Part shown: positions 32,708-42,393 of the stretch, piece by piece
How positions within the stretch are numbered: the first letter of the stretch is position 1
How the letters are laid out: every line of letters starts with the position of its first letter
NCBI GenBank assembly: GCA_016290335.1
Contig: JAEETM010000001.1
Coordinates: forward strand, 1 to 64,000
DNA: 64,000 nt
From: Treponema sp.
GTDB taxonomy: Bacteria > Spirochaetota > Spirochaetia > Treponematales > Treponemataceae
Reading direction: 5' to 3'
Made by a program: the position numbers and the translations under genes
The notes under the pieces: model-generated
Databases searched by the model: none
What the model was told of the DNA's origin: nothing
The model's input: only the letters and a program-made list of their open reading frames with translations

Positions 32708-33490
32708 TTAATCTCCTGCAGTCTTCTTTTTACGTTTCTTTTTATCACGCTTTAAGCTGACTGTTTCAGTTATTTCCTCAATCATCTTCTCGGCTTCTTC
32801 GGTAAGCTGACCTTTCATTCTGGCAAGAGCAATTAAATCAGGTCTTACTGCCAGAGTTTTTTCCAGCCGCTTCTTAAGCCGCCACTTTCGGATTTCCTCA
32901 TGATTACCGCTCAGCAAAACTGAAGGAACCTTCATACCCTTCCATTCTTCCGGATGAGTATACTGCGGATACTCCAAAAGTCCGTCACAATAACTTTCTT
33001 CTTCCAAAGATTCTTTTGAAATAACACCGTCAACCAAGCGGTAAACTGTGTCTATTACAACCGTTGCTGCAACTTCACCCGAAGACATTACATAATCCCC
33101 GATTGATATTTCTGCATCAACATAAGAATCAATTATCCTCTGGTCAATACCTTCGTATCTTCCACAGATAAAAACAAGCTCGTCCTTGTGACTCAATTCT
33201 TCTGCAACTTTTTGTGTAAGCTGCTTTCCGCTTGGAGTAACGTAAATTACGTACTTTTTGCGGGCATTCACACTATCAAGTGCCTTTGAAAGTGGTTCTG
33301 CAAGCATTAACTGGCCTGCTCCACCTCCATACGTTCCGTCATCACAGGTATGGTGCTTATCTAGGGCAAAATCCCTGATGTTCACCAAATCGTAAGCAAT
33401 AATTTCCTTTTCTACCGCCTTGGCCATGATTGAGTTTTCAAAAAAAGCCCTGACAATATCAGGAAATAAGGTCAGCACAGTAAATTTCAT
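32708..33490 (-). CDS. trmD: tRNA (guanine(37)-N1)-methyltransferase TrmD
   Basis: 260 residues of the SPOUT family: [21 protein letters not shown] at the start, then [15 protein letters not shown] and [16 protein letters not shown] in the trefoil knot, and [22 protein letters not shown]. It makes m1G37 in tRNAs reading CNN codons, preventing +1 frameshifts. The tail is strongly basic ([13 protein letters not shown]). It starts 4 nt after rimM and ends one base before rplS, a tightly packed operon. Confidence 0.97.
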   Translation of the reverse strand: MKFTVLTLFPDIVRAFFENSIMAKAVEKEIIAYDLVNIRDFALDKHHTCDDGTYGGGAGQLMLAEPLSKALDSVNARKKYVIYVTPSGKQLTQKVAEELSHKDELVFICGRYEGIDQRIIDSYVDAEISIGDYVMSSGEVAATVVIDTVYRLVDGVISKESLEEESYCDGLLEYPQYTHPEEWKGMKVPSVLLSGNHEEIRKWRLKKRLEKTLAVRPDLIALARMKGQLTEEAEKMIEEITETVSLKRDKKKRKKKTAGD

Positions 33491-33494
33491 GGAA

Positions 33495-34076
33495 TTACTC
33501 CAGAATCCAGAGGTGCATCAATTGAACCGTACCGTTCTGAATATCAACATTACCTATAAACTCCTTTCTGAAAGGAACATAGACAACCCTTGGTTTTCCT
33601 TCGGGTGTAGTTTTCAATTCGTCAGCAATACAATTGCAACTTTCGGAGAGTGAAACTTCAAGCAAGTAACCTGCTCCGCCTTCCAAAACGTCTGTGATTG
33701 TCCCTGTTACAACAGGTGCATCCAACGTTGCCGGTCCGTCTCCCTCATAAATAAGGGAACAGTTTCGTAAATCCTCAATGTACCATTCACCTTTTTTCAA
33801 AGGTTTTGCGTACTTTCTGGGAACCAGAATCTCCCAACGGCTATATTTTTTAATCTCCGTGTCGGAATCAATTCCCTTAAACTTAAAATATGCGACCGCA
33901 TTTCCCAAAGAAACCGATTCAACCTTTGTTTCTTTCTGCTGGTCTCCATACCGCAAAGTAACTTCTTTTAAATCAAGCAGATGCTCATATTCACCAGAAG
34001 CACTCTCTACTTTACATTCACCCATAAACCCGTGAGTTCCACGGATGAAACCAACCACAAACCGTGCTTTTTCCAT
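33495..34076 (-). CDS. rimM: Ribosome maturation factor RimM
   Basis: 193 residues from the ATG at 34076; in-frame TTG at 34082 is less likely, with AGGGA upstream. The N-terminal RimM domain shows FVVGFIRGTHGFMGECKVES, and the C-terminal PRC-barrel domain covers EWYIEDLRNCSLIYE...VYVPFRKEFIGNVDIQNGTVQL. It assists late 30S assembly at the head. It lies 18 bp after khpA and 4 bp before trmD, in the standard order of this operon. Confidence 0.95.
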   Translation of the reverse strand: MEKARFVVGFIRGTHGFMGECKVESASGEYEHLLDLKEVTLRYGDQQKETKVESVSLGNAVAYFKFKGIDSDTEIKKYSRWEILVPRKYAKPLKKGEWYIEDLRNCSLIYEGDGPATLDAPVVTGTITDVLEGGAGYLLEVSLSESCNCIADELKTTPEGKPRVVYVPFRKEFIGNVDIQNGTVQLMHLWILE

Positions 34077-34094
34077 CAGCAATATTCCCTGAAA

Positions 34095-34328
34095 CTAATC
34101 AAGAATATCAAGACTGTAATGTTTACCGTCTTTTACTGCCGAAGCGCTTAATACTGTGCGTATAGCCTTGGCAATTCTACCGTACTTACCGATTACTTTG
34201 CCAATGTCGCCGTCCGCAACCTTAAGCTGCAGCACCATGCCCCTTTCGCCTTCAGTTTCATTTACAGTAACAGCTGACGGATCATCGACCAATGATTTTG
34301 CGATGTATTCAATCAGGTCCTTTTCCAT
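34095..34328 (-). CDS. khpA: KH-domain RNA-binding protein KhpA (YlqC)
   Basis: 77 residues, one KH domain: EKDLIEYIAKSLVDDPSAVTVNE...LKVADGDIGKVIGKYGRIAKAIRTVL. The GxxG loop reads GKYG, where GKQG or GKNG is common. In Firmicutes KhpA pairs with KhpB in RNA chaperoning and cell-envelope control. It sits between rpsP and rimM, its normal place. Confidence 0.94.
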   Translation of the reverse strand: MEKDLIEYIAKSLVDDPSAVTVNETEGERGMVLQLKVADGDIGKVIGKYGRIAKAIRTVLSASAVKDGKHYSLDILD

Positions 34329-34346
34329 AATCAGTTCTCCTGTAAA

Positions 34347-34598
34347 TTAGTTTGCCGATTTGGCATTCTGAACGTTAATCAACTTCTTAACGATGTCAGT
34401 AGGCTGAGCACCAACGCTGATCCAGTACTTAGCACGATCAATGTCAATAGAAACCTGTTTGTCTTCAGCAGCGATTGGCTGATAAGTTCCGATTTCTTCG
34501 ATACATCTTCCGTCACGTGGTTCACGACTATCCTGTACTACAACACGATAGCATGGACGTTTCTGAGTACCAAATCTCTTAAGTCTGATTTTGACCAT
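34347..34598 (-). CDS. rpsP: 30S ribosomal protein S16
   Basis: 83 residues starting [37 protein letters not shown], unmistakable S16, an early assembly protein of the 30S body. GGAGG lies 5-6 nt before the ATG. First gene of the operon; its leader has two hairpins, one directly before the ribosome-binding site. Confidence 0.97.
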   Translation of the reverse strand: MVKIRLKRFGTQKRPCYRVVVQDSREPRDGRCIEEIGTYQPIAAEDKQVSIDIDRAKYWISVGAQPTDIVKKLINVQNAKSAN

Positions 34599-34611
34599 TT
34601 ATTCCTCCACA

Positions 34612-34663
34612 GAACCATTCTGGTTCCAATTTTGCTAATTAGGACACAATAATTCCTATTGTG
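34612..34663 (-). promoter_or_regulatory. Two hairpins in the rpsP leader
   Basis: On the minus strand CACAATA-ggaat-TATTGTG (34645-34663) and GAACCA-gaa-TGGTTC (34612-34626) are perfect stems within a leader of about 73 nt. The second ends just before the ribosome-binding site. Such an arrangement suits translational feedback, but no known ribosomal-protein leader class was recognised. Confidence 0.5.
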
Positions 34664-34677
34664 CATAGTGAGATAAT

Positions 34678-34706
34678 ATAATATAAAAAAAACAGGAATT
34701 ATTCAA
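34678..34706 (-). promoter_or_regulatory. Sigma-70 promoter of the rpsP operon
   Basis: TTGAAT and TATTAT on the minus strand are separated by exactly 17 nt, including eight T in the spacer. Confidence 0.65.
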
Positions 34707-34744
34707 TAGTAGAACGAAAGCTGTGTTCGAATTACATCAGACAC

Positions 34745-35266
34745 TTATTTCGCATCATCATTGATTATTGTATTTACCGGAAGCTCTTCAGCTTCTGGAA
34801 GTTCTTCTTCACTAAATTCTTCACTAACAGTTGTTGTCGTTTCTTCTACATCAGTTTTCGATGTTTCTGTTTTTACAGTTTCTGTTTTCTTTGGCTCAGG
34901 TTTGATTTCCGGTTTAATTTCAGGTTTTATTTCAGGCTCAACAACATCTGCCCTTTTTGCAGTACAAACCCACAACCCATCCAGATTCATAGCTTTTGCA
35001 CCTTTTGAAACAGCAACCGCATCTCTAAGACGTCGGGCCTGTTCTATATTATCTTTTGGAACATCATACAGAACTCTGTAAAAATCTCCCTTAGGAGTAT
35101 TTGCCAGATAAATCCAGGAAGGAAGATTATTTTTCTCTAATGATTCGCAGCATATATCTGCGTTTTCCTTCACTTGGAATGAACCTAAACATACATACCA
35201 TTCTTCTGCCATTAAGACTTGAAGCACCAGAACCATTAATGAAGCTATAATCAGTTTCTTTTTCAT
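34745..35266 (-). CDS. Exported SPOR-domain protein
   Basis: 173 residues from the ATG at 35266 (GAGGA 5 nt upstream). A signal peptide (KKKLIIASLMVLVLQVLMAEE) precedes a SPOR domain at about 22-95 (WYVCLGSFQVKENADICCESLEKNNLPSWIYLANTPKGDFYRVLYD), a fold that binds denuded peptidoglycan at division sites. After it come the repeat EIKPEIKPEIKPEPKK and a Thr/Glu-rich disordered tail. Unlike most SPOR proteins the domain is N-terminal. It is 31 bp downstream of the amino-acid transporter ATPase gene. Confidence 0.82.
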   Translation of the reverse strand: MKKKLIIASLMVLVLQVLMAEEWYVCLGSFQVKENADICCESLEKNNLPSWIYLANTPKGDFYRVLYDVPKDNIEQARRLRDAVAVSKGAKAMNLDGLWVCTAKRADVVEPEIKPEIKPEIKPEPKKTETVKTETSKTDVEETTTTVSEEFSEEELPEAEELPVNTIINDDAK

Positions 35267-35309
35267 TTTATTCCTCACTCTATATTAAAATAATAATTAA
35301 CAGATTAAA

Positions 35310-36059
35310 CTAATTATTAAAGCGTGATAAAAACAGTTTTGTTCTTTCCTGTTTTGGATTATTAATTACTTTTTCAGGTTCACCCTCTTCTACGATTACA
35401 CCGCCATCCATAAAGATAATGTGGCTGGAAATATCCCGGGCAAAGGCCATTTCGTGAGTTACAACTACCATTGTCATTTTTTCAGCGGCAAGTTCTTTGA
35501 TTACGGCAAGGATTTCGCCGGTAAGTTCAGGGTCAAGCGCAGAAGTCGGTTCGTCAAACAATAAAACTTCGGGCTTTAAGGCAAGTGCACGGGCAATGGA
35601 AACACGCTGCTGCTGACCGCCGCTCAATTCACACGGATACGCATCTGCTTTCGTTTCAAGCCCCATTCTCTGCAAAAGCTCCATTGCAACAGCTTCTGCT
35701 TCCTGTCTGTTTTTTTTCAAAACCCGAATCTGCGGTTCAGTAACATTTTTTAATACAGAATAATGCGGAAACAAATTAAAGTTCTGGAATACAAGTCCGC
35801 TTTTTAAGGTAATTTCATGACGTTTTGCTTTATCAGCATAAAGGCCATTTTGAACAAGAGTTTCTCCGCAAATCTTAATTGTACCATCAGTAACATCTTC
35901 CAGCTGAGATACACAACGAAGGATTGTAGATTTTCCAGAGCCGCTCGGACCAATAATACCGAGTACTTCACCCTTCTGCACAGAAAAAGAAATACCTTTT
36001 ATAACATCAAGAGTACCGAATGATTTTTTTAAGTTTTCTACAATAATAATATCAGACAT
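35310..36059 (-). CDS. Polar amino-acid ABC transporter ATP-binding protein
   Basis: About 249 residues from the ATG at 36059 (AAGGA 8 nt upstream); a start at 36086 would overlap the permease stop but has no ribosome-binding site. Walker [10 protein letters not shown], signature LSGGQQQR and Walker [15 protein letters not shown] are intact, and the sequence groups with GlnQ/ArtP/HisP-type ATPases. It energises the permease encoded just upstream. Substrate is unknown; nearby argH hints at a basic amino acid. Confidence 0.95.
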   Translation of the reverse strand: MSDIIIVENLKKSFGTLDVIKGISFSVQKGEVLGIIGPSGSGKSTILRCVSQLEDVTDGTIKICGETLVQNGLYADKAKRHEITLKSGLVFQNFNLFPHYSVLKNVTEPQIRVLKKNRQEAEAVAMELLQRMGLETKADAYPCELSGGQQQRVSIARALALKPEVLLFDEPTSALDPELTGEILAVIKELAAEKMTMVVVTHEMAFARDISSHIIFMDGGVIVEEGEPEKVINNPKQERTKLFLSRFNN

Positions 36060-36082
36060 ATTTTCAAATCCTTCGATATTCA

Positions 36083-36781
36083 TCAATTATAATAAGCAAG
36101 CTTCTTTTCTATCTTCTGGAAAATAAAAGAAACCACCCAGTTCATAATAAAATAGAAAACTCCGGCAATAAACAACGGAACAAAGCTGAACAAAGCTCCC
36201 TGACGTTCTTTTGCAACCATCAGAAGCTCTGAAACACCAATTACAGAAACAAGGGCTGTATCCTTTACAAGTGTTATGACTTCGTTGCCCATTGCAGGAA
36301 CAATTCTTTTAATAACCTGAGGCAGAACAATTCTGAAGAAAGTCTGCCCTGAAGTATAGCCTAAAACCTTTGAAGCCTCATACTGACCTTTTGGAATAGA
36401 TTCAATTCCACCTCTGTAAATCTCTGCAAAATATGCTGCGTAATTTATAGAAAGCGCTATAATTGCGGCTGCAAAGCGATTCCACTTAAAGTTTACTTCA
36501 TACCCCATGTTTACAAGCCAGCGTATAAAAAGCCCGGGCCCGAAATAAACAACAAGAAGCTGGAGCATAAGAGGAGTTCCCCTGATTATCAAAAGAAAAA
36601 CATTTACCAGACCGGATAAAAACTTATTCTTTGACATACGCCCCATTGCAATAGGAAGTGCCAGAGGAATTGAAAAAATCAGTGTGAGGAAAAAAACTTC
36701 AAGCGATGTCAGAGAACCATCCAGCATCGCTTTAAGCATTTTTAAATATCGTTCAAAGGTCATAAAAGGATTATTTTCCAA
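36083..36781 (-). CDS. Polar amino-acid ABC transporter permease
   Basis: 232 residues of the HisM/GlnP type, with about five TM segments. The coupling (EAA) loop is [49 protein letters not shown] is also characteristic of the family. The start overlaps the binding-protein gene by 11 nt and the stop is close to the ATPase gene. It likely forms a homodimeric channel. Confidence 0.95.
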   Translation of the reverse strand: MENNPFMTFERYLKMLKAMLDGSLTSLEVFFLTLIFSIPLALPIAMGRMSKNKFLSGLVNVFLLIIRGTPLMLQLLVVYFGPGLFIRWLVNMGYEVNFKWNRFAAAIIALSINYAAYFAEIYRGGIESIPKGQYEASKVLGYTSGQTFFRIVLPQVIKRIVPAMGNEVITLVKDTALVSVIGVSELLMVAKERQGALFSFVPLFIAGVFYFIMNWVVSFIFQKIEKKLAYYN

Positions 36782-37577
36782 TAACGCTTACGTCTTTACC
36801 AAACCATTTTGTGCTGATAGCAGTCACAGTTCCATCCTTCTGCATTTCAATAAGGATCTGCTGTACTTTATCGCGCAATTCAGGTTCGTTCTTTCTAAAA
36901 CCAATTCCGTAAGCTTCTTTTGCAAGTGCCTGTGGAACTACAAAGAAAGGTTCACCTGTCTGAGCAATTGAATAGTTAGCAACAACGCTGTCCATTACAA
37001 CACCGTCAACACCACCAATTTTAAGGTCGTTCAAAGCAGTGATGTTATCTTTAAAAGGAACAACTTTTTTAAGTCCTGCTTTGAAATCTCTGTTTGCCTC
37101 TTCATCAACAGCATCCTGAGCACTTGAACCACTCTGAATACCAAGGTTTTTACCTTTCATATCTGCAAGAGTTTTGATTCCACTGGCTTTCTGTACAACC
37201 AGAACCTGCTCGTTATTCAAGTAAGCAAAGGTGAATGAAAGTGCATTTTTCCTGTCTTCTGTGATTGTAAAACCATTCCAGATACAGTCAATTTTACCTG
37301 TTTCAAGCTCCGCTTCTTTTGCATCCCAGTCGATTGGCTGAGCCTTGAAATTAACACCGAGTCTCTTTGCAACTTCCTTTGCAAGGTCAATATCATAACC
37401 TACAATTTCATTGTTATCATCGCGATAACCAAGTGGTGGGAAAGAATCATCAAGACCAAGAACAAAAGTTCCTCTTTCCTTCAATGCTGTAACAGCATCC
37501 TTTTTTTCAGCTTTCTTACAGCTTACAGTACAGAACAAAGCTGCTACAGCCATAATTGATAATACAATTCGTTTCAT
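36771..37577 (-). CDS. Amino-acid ABC transporter substrate-binding lipoprotein
   Basis: 268 residues. A signal peptide ends with the lipobox TVSC (Cys about 20), so it is a lipoprotein tethered outside the cytoplasmic membrane. The mature protein is SBP family 3: TFVLGLDDSFPPLGYRDDNNEIVGYDIDLAKEVAKRLG and GIQSGSSAQDA. GGAGGA lies just upstream of the ATG. It heads the SBP-permease-ATPase operon, 66 bp after argH. Confidence 0.95.
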   Translation of the reverse strand: MKRIVLSIMAVAALFCTVSCKKAEKKDAVTALKERGTFVLGLDDSFPPLGYRDDNNEIVGYDIDLAKEVAKRLGVNFKAQPIDWDAKEAELETGKIDCIWNGFTITEDRKNALSFTFAYLNNEQVLVVQKASGIKTLADMKGKNLGIQSGSSAQDAVDEEANRDFKAGLKKVVPFKDNITALNDLKIGGVDGVVMDSVVANYSIAQTGEPFFVVPQALAKEAYGIGFRKNEPELRDKVQQILIEMQKDGTVTAISTKWFGKDVSVIGK

Positions 37578-37643
37578 TATCTTCCTCCAAATTATTATTT
37601 CTATTATTAATCAAAGACCTTTTACAGACTTTGAATTATAACC

Positions 37644-39062
37644 TTATGCTTTTCTTTTTGCAGAAAAAGCCTTTAATTCGGCAATCTGCTCCATAACCTT
37701 TTCTGAAGCAGGTCCACCAGCTGTTTTTCTTGCTTCTACACAAGCTTCCGTAGTAATTACAGAGTAAATATCTTCTTCAATAAGTGAAGAACACTCTTTG
37801 AACTCTGTAATACTCAACTGCTCAAGTTCACAGCCTTTTTCAATTGCCATTCGAACAGCTCTTGCAGAAACTCCATGTGCAGTTCTAAAAGGCATTCCTT
37901 TTTTTACAAGATAGTCAGCAACATCAGTTGCGTTAAGATAACCGCCCTTACATGCTTCAAGCATACGTTCCTTATTCCAGCTGGCACTTGCAATCATCTG
38001 AGTAAACACACGAACGCAGGAAATTACAGTGTCGCAGGCATCGAAAAGGCTTTCCTTATCCTCCTGCATATCTCGGTCGTAAGCAAGAGGAAGAGCTTTC
38101 ATCATTGTAAGGAGGGCAAATAAATCACCGTAAACCTTTCCTGTTCTTCCGCGGATAAGCTCTGCAAAATCAGGATTCTTTTTCTGCGGCATGATAGAAC
38201 TTCCAGTTGACCAGCGTTCACTTAAATCTATAAAGCCAAACTCAGTTGTAGACCACAAAACAACTTCTTCACAGAATCTTGAAAGATGCATCTGAATCAT
38301 TGCAAGGTTTGAAGCTGTTTCAATAAAGGTATCTCTGTCGGAAACAGTATCAAGAGAGTTTGCAGTAACGCCTGAAAAACCAAGCAGTTCAGCTTCGTAC
38401 ATTCTGTTTAATGGAAGTCCGCTGCCGGCAAGTGCGCAGGAACCGATTGGTGAAATATTGATTCTTTTAAGTGAATCTTCAAGACGCTGCCAGTCGCGAA
38501 CAAGCATCCAACTCCAGGCACAAACGTGATGTGCAAGAGTTACAGGCTGTGCATGCTGCATATGTGTAAAGCCCGGCATGATTGTTTTTGTATTTTTTTC
38601 TGCAATTTCGGTAAGAGCAGAAACTAACGTTAACAGTGTATTCTGTAATTCAGGAATAAAGCGTCGGAGATAAAGCCGTTCATCAAGTGCAATCTGATCA
38701 TTACGGCTGCGACCTGTATGAACTTTTTTTCCAGCCTCACCTATTCGGTCTGTTAAGGTTGCTTCAACAAAAGAATGAATATCTTCTGCAGAATAATCTA
38801 TTGCAAGCTTTCCGTCCTCTAAATCTGCCCGGATTGATTCAAGACCTTTTACAATTTCATCGGCTTCTTTTTCTGAGATGATTTTAGCAAAAGCAAGCAT
38901 TTTTGCATGTGCAATACTTCCCTGAATATCATCAAGAGCCATTCGTTCATCAACATGAATTGAAGTTTCAAAAGCAACTGCTTCGGCGTCCGGACCTTCT
39001 TCAAAACGTCCATGCCAAAGTGCTGCGTGATTATCTTTAGTAATAGTACCGTGTGTTGCCAT
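37644..39062 (-). CDS. argH: Argininosuccinate lyase
   Basis: 472 residues, last step of arginine synthesis: argininosuccinate to arginine and fumarate. The signature GSSIMPQKKNPD is present, with HTGRSRNDQ and TVSDRDTFIE and the normal length (about 460). The N-terminus MATHGTITKDNHAALWHGRFEEG is clear. The ATG has no ribosome-binding site; a sigma-70 promoter ends 6 nt upstream, so the transcript is probably leaderless. Followed by an amino-acid transporter. Confidence 0.97.
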   Translation of the reverse strand: MATHGTITKDNHAALWHGRFEEGPDAEAVAFETSIHVDERMALDDIQGSIAHAKMLAFAKIISEKEADEIVKGLESIRADLEDGKLAIDYSAEDIHSFVEATLTDRIGEAGKKVHTGRSRNDQIALDERLYLRRFIPELQNTLLTLVSALTEIAEKNTKTIMPGFTHMQHAQPVTLAHHVCAWSWMLVRDWQRLEDSLKRINISPIGSCALAGSGLPLNRMYEAELLGFSGVTANSLDTVSDRDTFIETASNLAMIQMHLSRFCEEVVLWSTTEFGFIDLSERWSTGSSIMPQKKNPDFAELIRGRTGKVYGDLFALLTMMKALPLAYDRDMQEDKESLFDACDTVISCVRVFTQMIASASWNKERMLEACKGGYLNATDVADYLVKKGMPFRTAHGVSARAVRMAIEKGCELEQLSITEFKECSSLIEEDIYSVITTEACVEARKTAGGPASEKVMEQIAELKAFSAKRKA

Positions 39063-39068
39063 AGTTGT

Positions 39069-39097
39069 ATTATATATAAATACGATATAGTTTTCAA
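39069..39097 (-). promoter_or_regulatory. Sigma-70 promoter of argH; leaderless start
   Basis: TTGAAA and TATAAT on the minus strand with a 17-nt spacer. The -10 ends 6 nt before the ATG, which places the transcription start on or next to the A of ATG. Confidence 0.65.
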
Positions 39098-39123
39098 TTA
39101 AAGGGGTTCGCTAAAAAAATGTA

Positions 39124-40722
39124 TTATTTCTTCTTCTTTTTCTTAGCCTTTTTACCGGATTGCTCTGAGGAATCGTTATTCACTGGCTCTACAGAAGTTT
39201 CAATTTTTACGCGTTCAGTTTTTGTATCACCTGTGATTGAACCATCTTCTTCTGTATTCTCCGGCTTTTCAATTTTTGTAAAATGAATATGGCGCTCATG
39301 CTCTTCCTGAATTGATTTAATTTCATCATCACTAAGCTTTGCGCGTTTTTCTACATACTTGTTATAATCATCAAAAACATTAGACCAGCTTATTCTTGTA
39401 AAGAAATATTCTTCTTCAGGAGTATTTACACCGGTAAGAATATTCTTGTAAGTTGCTTTTGAATCTATTTTTTCTATAAGCACATCAATCCGCGGGTTTG
39501 GATAATCATGCATCATAACAACAGTTTCATCCATTACCCTTCCATCGCGAAAGAGACTTATATAGTTTGATTTCCAGGCATCGTTTTTATTTGACCCCGG
39601 CATTGGTTCCAGCCACAAATCTATAGCTCTGGCAATTTTTTCTGCACGGTTTGCATCATAACAGGAAGGAATTACTACCATTTTTGTATTTGAAACTGTT
39701 CTGTAATGTCCTTTACTGTTTGGTCCAAGCGGGAAGCACACAAAACCGTAATCATCATTCATACCGGTAAAATCATGATACGCAACTCTGGGGTCCTGAT
39801 GACCTACCATAAAGGCAGTTTTTCCTTCAATAAATGCTTTGTAGCAATAATCAGGACCTTCATTTCTTTTATCTGGCATTTGATGTTTTGCCCAGATTTT
39901 ATGCATCCAGTTAAGCGCTTCCATTGTATTTGTGTTGATTATGTTGCTTGAATAATTACCTTCAATATCTCTGTTTATTACGGCAGTATCGTTTGAATCA
40001 AGACACAGGATTGCAAAATCATTCATATCTGAAGACATTGCATATACATCTGTTTCACCGTCATAATCAGTATCAGCAGTTACTTTATTGCAAAGACGTT
40101 CAAACTCACTCCAGGTCCATTTTCCTGCAAGCTGTAAATCATAAAGATACTCTGAAGTATATCCTATTTCCTGAAGCATTTTTTTATTAAAATATACACC
40201 CAACAGCGGCTCATCCTTTTCCCAGCTGAATGCATAAAAAGAACGTCCCCTTGTGAGTTTATAAAGTGTATTCTGATTATATTTACTGCTGTTATGATAA
40301 TCTACACCTTCGATTTTTGATAAATCATAGAAAAGATTTGCCCTTACTCCAAGTGCTGCCATACGGTTATCAATCATAAAAACATAATTTTCGTTGCCAT
40401 CACTTACACAGTAATTTAAAGCCATTTTAGGAAACTCTTCTGCTCCCCAAGTCTGCTTTTGAACAACATTCATATTATATGTTTTGAAAAGCCATTCATA
40501 CCAGTAATCGCGGGTGCTTTTTGTAGTTGAGTTTTTTTTGTTTTCGCGCATGTAGCTTGCTATAACTACATTTATACCGTCCAGATTATATGCACGATTG
40601 TTGTAATTCAATTTTGGTTCTGTTCCGTCAAAAGGATTATCACTTTTTTCTTTTGCAAATACGAAGGATCCTGATAAAACAAAAAATGATAAAACTACAA
40701 GAGTCTTCTTTAATATATTCAT
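39124..40722 (-). CDS. Extracellular solute-binding protein (family 1), divergent member of a five-gene array
   Basis: About 532 residues from the ATG at 40722 (AGAGG about 10 nt upstream; an earlier start at 40764 is unlikely). A signal peptide ends VFAKEK with no lipobox Cys, so it is a soluble periplasmic protein. It shares with its four neighbours the fold of CUT1 sugar-binding proteins and the calcium-loop-like motif DTDYDGETD, plus YDLQLAGKWTWSEFERLCNKV. It is longer than the others, with a 60-residue acidic then Lys-rich tail (ending KKAKKKKKK). Last gene of the array. Confidence 0.88.
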   Translation of the reverse strand: MNILKKTLVVLSFFVLSGSFVFAKEKSDNPFDGTEPKLNYNNRAYNLDGINVVIASYMRENKKNSTTKSTRDYWYEWLFKTYNMNVVQKQTWGAEEFPKMALNYCVSDGNENYVFMIDNRMAALGVRANLFYDLSKIEGVDYHNSSKYNQNTLYKLTRGRSFYAFSWEKDEPLLGVYFNKKMLQEIGYTSEYLYDLQLAGKWTWSEFERLCNKVTADTDYDGETDVYAMSSDMNDFAILCLDSNDTAVINRDIEGNYSSNIINTNTMEALNWMHKIWAKHQMPDKRNEGPDYCYKAFIEGKTAFMVGHQDPRVAYHDFTGMNDDYGFVCFPLGPNSKGHYRTVSNTKMVVIPSCYDANRAEKIARAIDLWLEPMPGSNKNDAWKSNYISLFRDGRVMDETVVMMHDYPNPRIDVLIEKIDSKATYKNILTGVNTPEEEYFFTRISWSNVFDDYNKYVEKRAKLSDDEIKSIQEEHERHIHFTKIEKPENTEEDGSITGDTKTERVKIETSVEPVNNDSSEQSGKKAKKKKKK

Positions 40723-40820
40723 GCCGTAAAAACCTCTATTAAATAAGTACAAAATTAGATGCATATATTATATCATTATTTATTGATTATGGATACTTTT
40801 AAAATACACTTTTAAAATGC

Positions 40821-40859
40821 AAAAAAGGGATTCTGCATTTTACAAAACACAGAATCCCT
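40821..40859 (-). terminator. Intrinsic terminator after the 40888 gene
   Basis: On the minus strand AGGGATTCTG / CAGAATCCCT, 14-nt loop, followed by six T. It separates the transcript of the 40888 gene from the divergent array member downstream. Confidence 0.87.
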
Positions 40860-40887
40860 AAGCCAAAAAGGAGTTTATGAAAAGGTA

Positions 40888-42267
40888 CTATCTATTTACA
40901 TCGTCAAGAAGTCCCTGCCATACATTTTTGCAGTTCTCATAAGCTTCTTCCGGGGTCTGATAACCACCACAAACACCCCAAATCATATCTCCCTGTGAAA
41001 GGCCAGAAACGAGTGTGTCGTATCTAGGATTTGGAGTTTTTGCCATAAGCTCAAGAGTTTCATCAACTGCACGGGAGTCTCTGAAGCCTGCATAGTATGA
41101 TTCTTTCCAGGCATCAGGACCATCATAACCAGGTACCGGTTCAAGCCACAAATCAACTGCTTTAGCAATTTTTTCAATTCTTTCTGCATCATAACAGGAT
41201 GGAATTACACACATATTTGTATCGTGAATTGTTTTGTAAACGCCATTTCCATGAGGACCGAGTGGGAAGCATACAAAGCCCCAGTCATCTGCCATTGAAG
41301 CAAAACGTCCGTTTGGTTGAGCGTTATATTCCTGATCTGCAAGGAAAGCTGTTTCTCCATTGATAAATGCACTGTAGAAATAATCCCAACTTGCACCTTC
41401 TTCCTGTGGAAGCTGATAAGTTGCCCACATTTTAGCTATCCAGTTAAAGGCTTCCATAGATTTTTCTGAACCTGCATTGTTGAAATATTTTCCGTTTGCA
41501 TCACGTCCAATAAGAGAACCGCCGTTTGAATCGAGTGCTGCATAAGTAAACTCTGTATTAAAAGAAGACATTGCATAAATATCGATTACACCATCATTAT
41601 CTGTATCTTTTTGAACCTTTCTACAGATTTCTTCAAAGGTTTCCCAAGTCCACTTACCTTCTTTCTGTAAGTCATAAGGAAGATCCGGGTTAAGACCATT
41701 TTCCTGAAGGATTCTCTTATTGAAGAACATTCCATTTTTTGGTTCTGGTTTTCCCCAGTTGAAGCAGTAGAAGGAATCACCACGCTGAAGCTTCTGTACA
41801 CAACCCTGGTCGTATTTTGAAGCATCCTTGTAATCTACAGATTTAACTTTTGATAAATCATAGAAAAGGCTTGCTTTTACACCAGTATTAGCTGTACGGC
41901 CATCAATGATAAAAATGTAATTTTCATCTCCGCCTGTGATACAGAAATTCTGTACAAACTGTGGATTTGAACCCCATCCTGATACTGATTTCTGTGTAAT
42001 TTTTACATTGTATGTATCTTGTGTCCACTGTCGCCAGGCAAAAAGATCTTCCTGCTGCTTTGATGCAGGAACCGCATCCGGGTCTGACCACCAGTCTCCA
42101 ACAATTACAGCCATTCCTTTAAAATCAAACTTCTTTTTTGTTACAGGATCTTTCTGTGGTTTGATTGATTTGTAAGGATCGTCCTTTTTCTTTTTTGCAG
42201 CTGATGCTGTTCCTACCAAAAGCAGTGCTGCAAATATAACACAACACATTTTTTTCAAAATAGTCAT
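40888..42267 (-). CDS. Extracellular sugar-binding protein, array member
   Basis: 459 residues. The signal peptide ends TASAAKKKK without a lipobox Cys. The mature protein starts with a Lys-rich segment DDPYKSIKPQKDP, then DFKGMAVIVGDWWSDPDAVPASKQQEDLFAWRQWT. The EF-hand-like motif DTDNDGVID (about residue 235) and YDLQKEGKWTWETFEEICRKV are shared with all paralogues, as is the end NVWQGLLDDVNR. It belongs to the CUT1 sugar ABC family; the sugar is unknown. GGAGG lies upstream of the ATG, and a terminator follows the gene. No permease is adjacent. Confidence 0.93.
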   Translation of the reverse strand: MTILKKMCCVIFAALLLVGTASAAKKKKDDPYKSIKPQKDPVTKKKFDFKGMAVIVGDWWSDPDAVPASKQQEDLFAWRQWTQDTYNVKITQKSVSGWGSNPQFVQNFCITGGDENYIFIIDGRTANTGVKASLFYDLSKVKSVDYKDASKYDQGCVQKLQRGDSFYCFNWGKPEPKNGMFFNKRILQENGLNPDLPYDLQKEGKWTWETFEEICRKVQKDTDNDGVIDIYAMSSFNTEFTYAALDSNGGSLIGRDANGKYFNNAGSEKSMEAFNWIAKMWATYQLPQEEGASWDYFYSAFINGETAFLADQEYNAQPNGRFASMADDWGFVCFPLGPHGNGVYKTIHDTNMCVIPSCYDAERIEKIAKAVDLWLEPVPGYDGPDAWKESYYAGFRDSRAVDETLELMAKTPNPRYDTLVSGLSQGDMIWGVCGGYQTPEEAYENCKNVWQGLLDDVNR

Positions 42268-42393
42268 ATTTCGTTACCTCCAAATTATTTTTCTTATAAA
42301 AGAATTATATCATCAATCAAACCATTCTTTCAGTTTACAAATTGTATTAAATTACTTAATAAATTAGTGATTTGTAAGCTTAAAGCATTTTTT

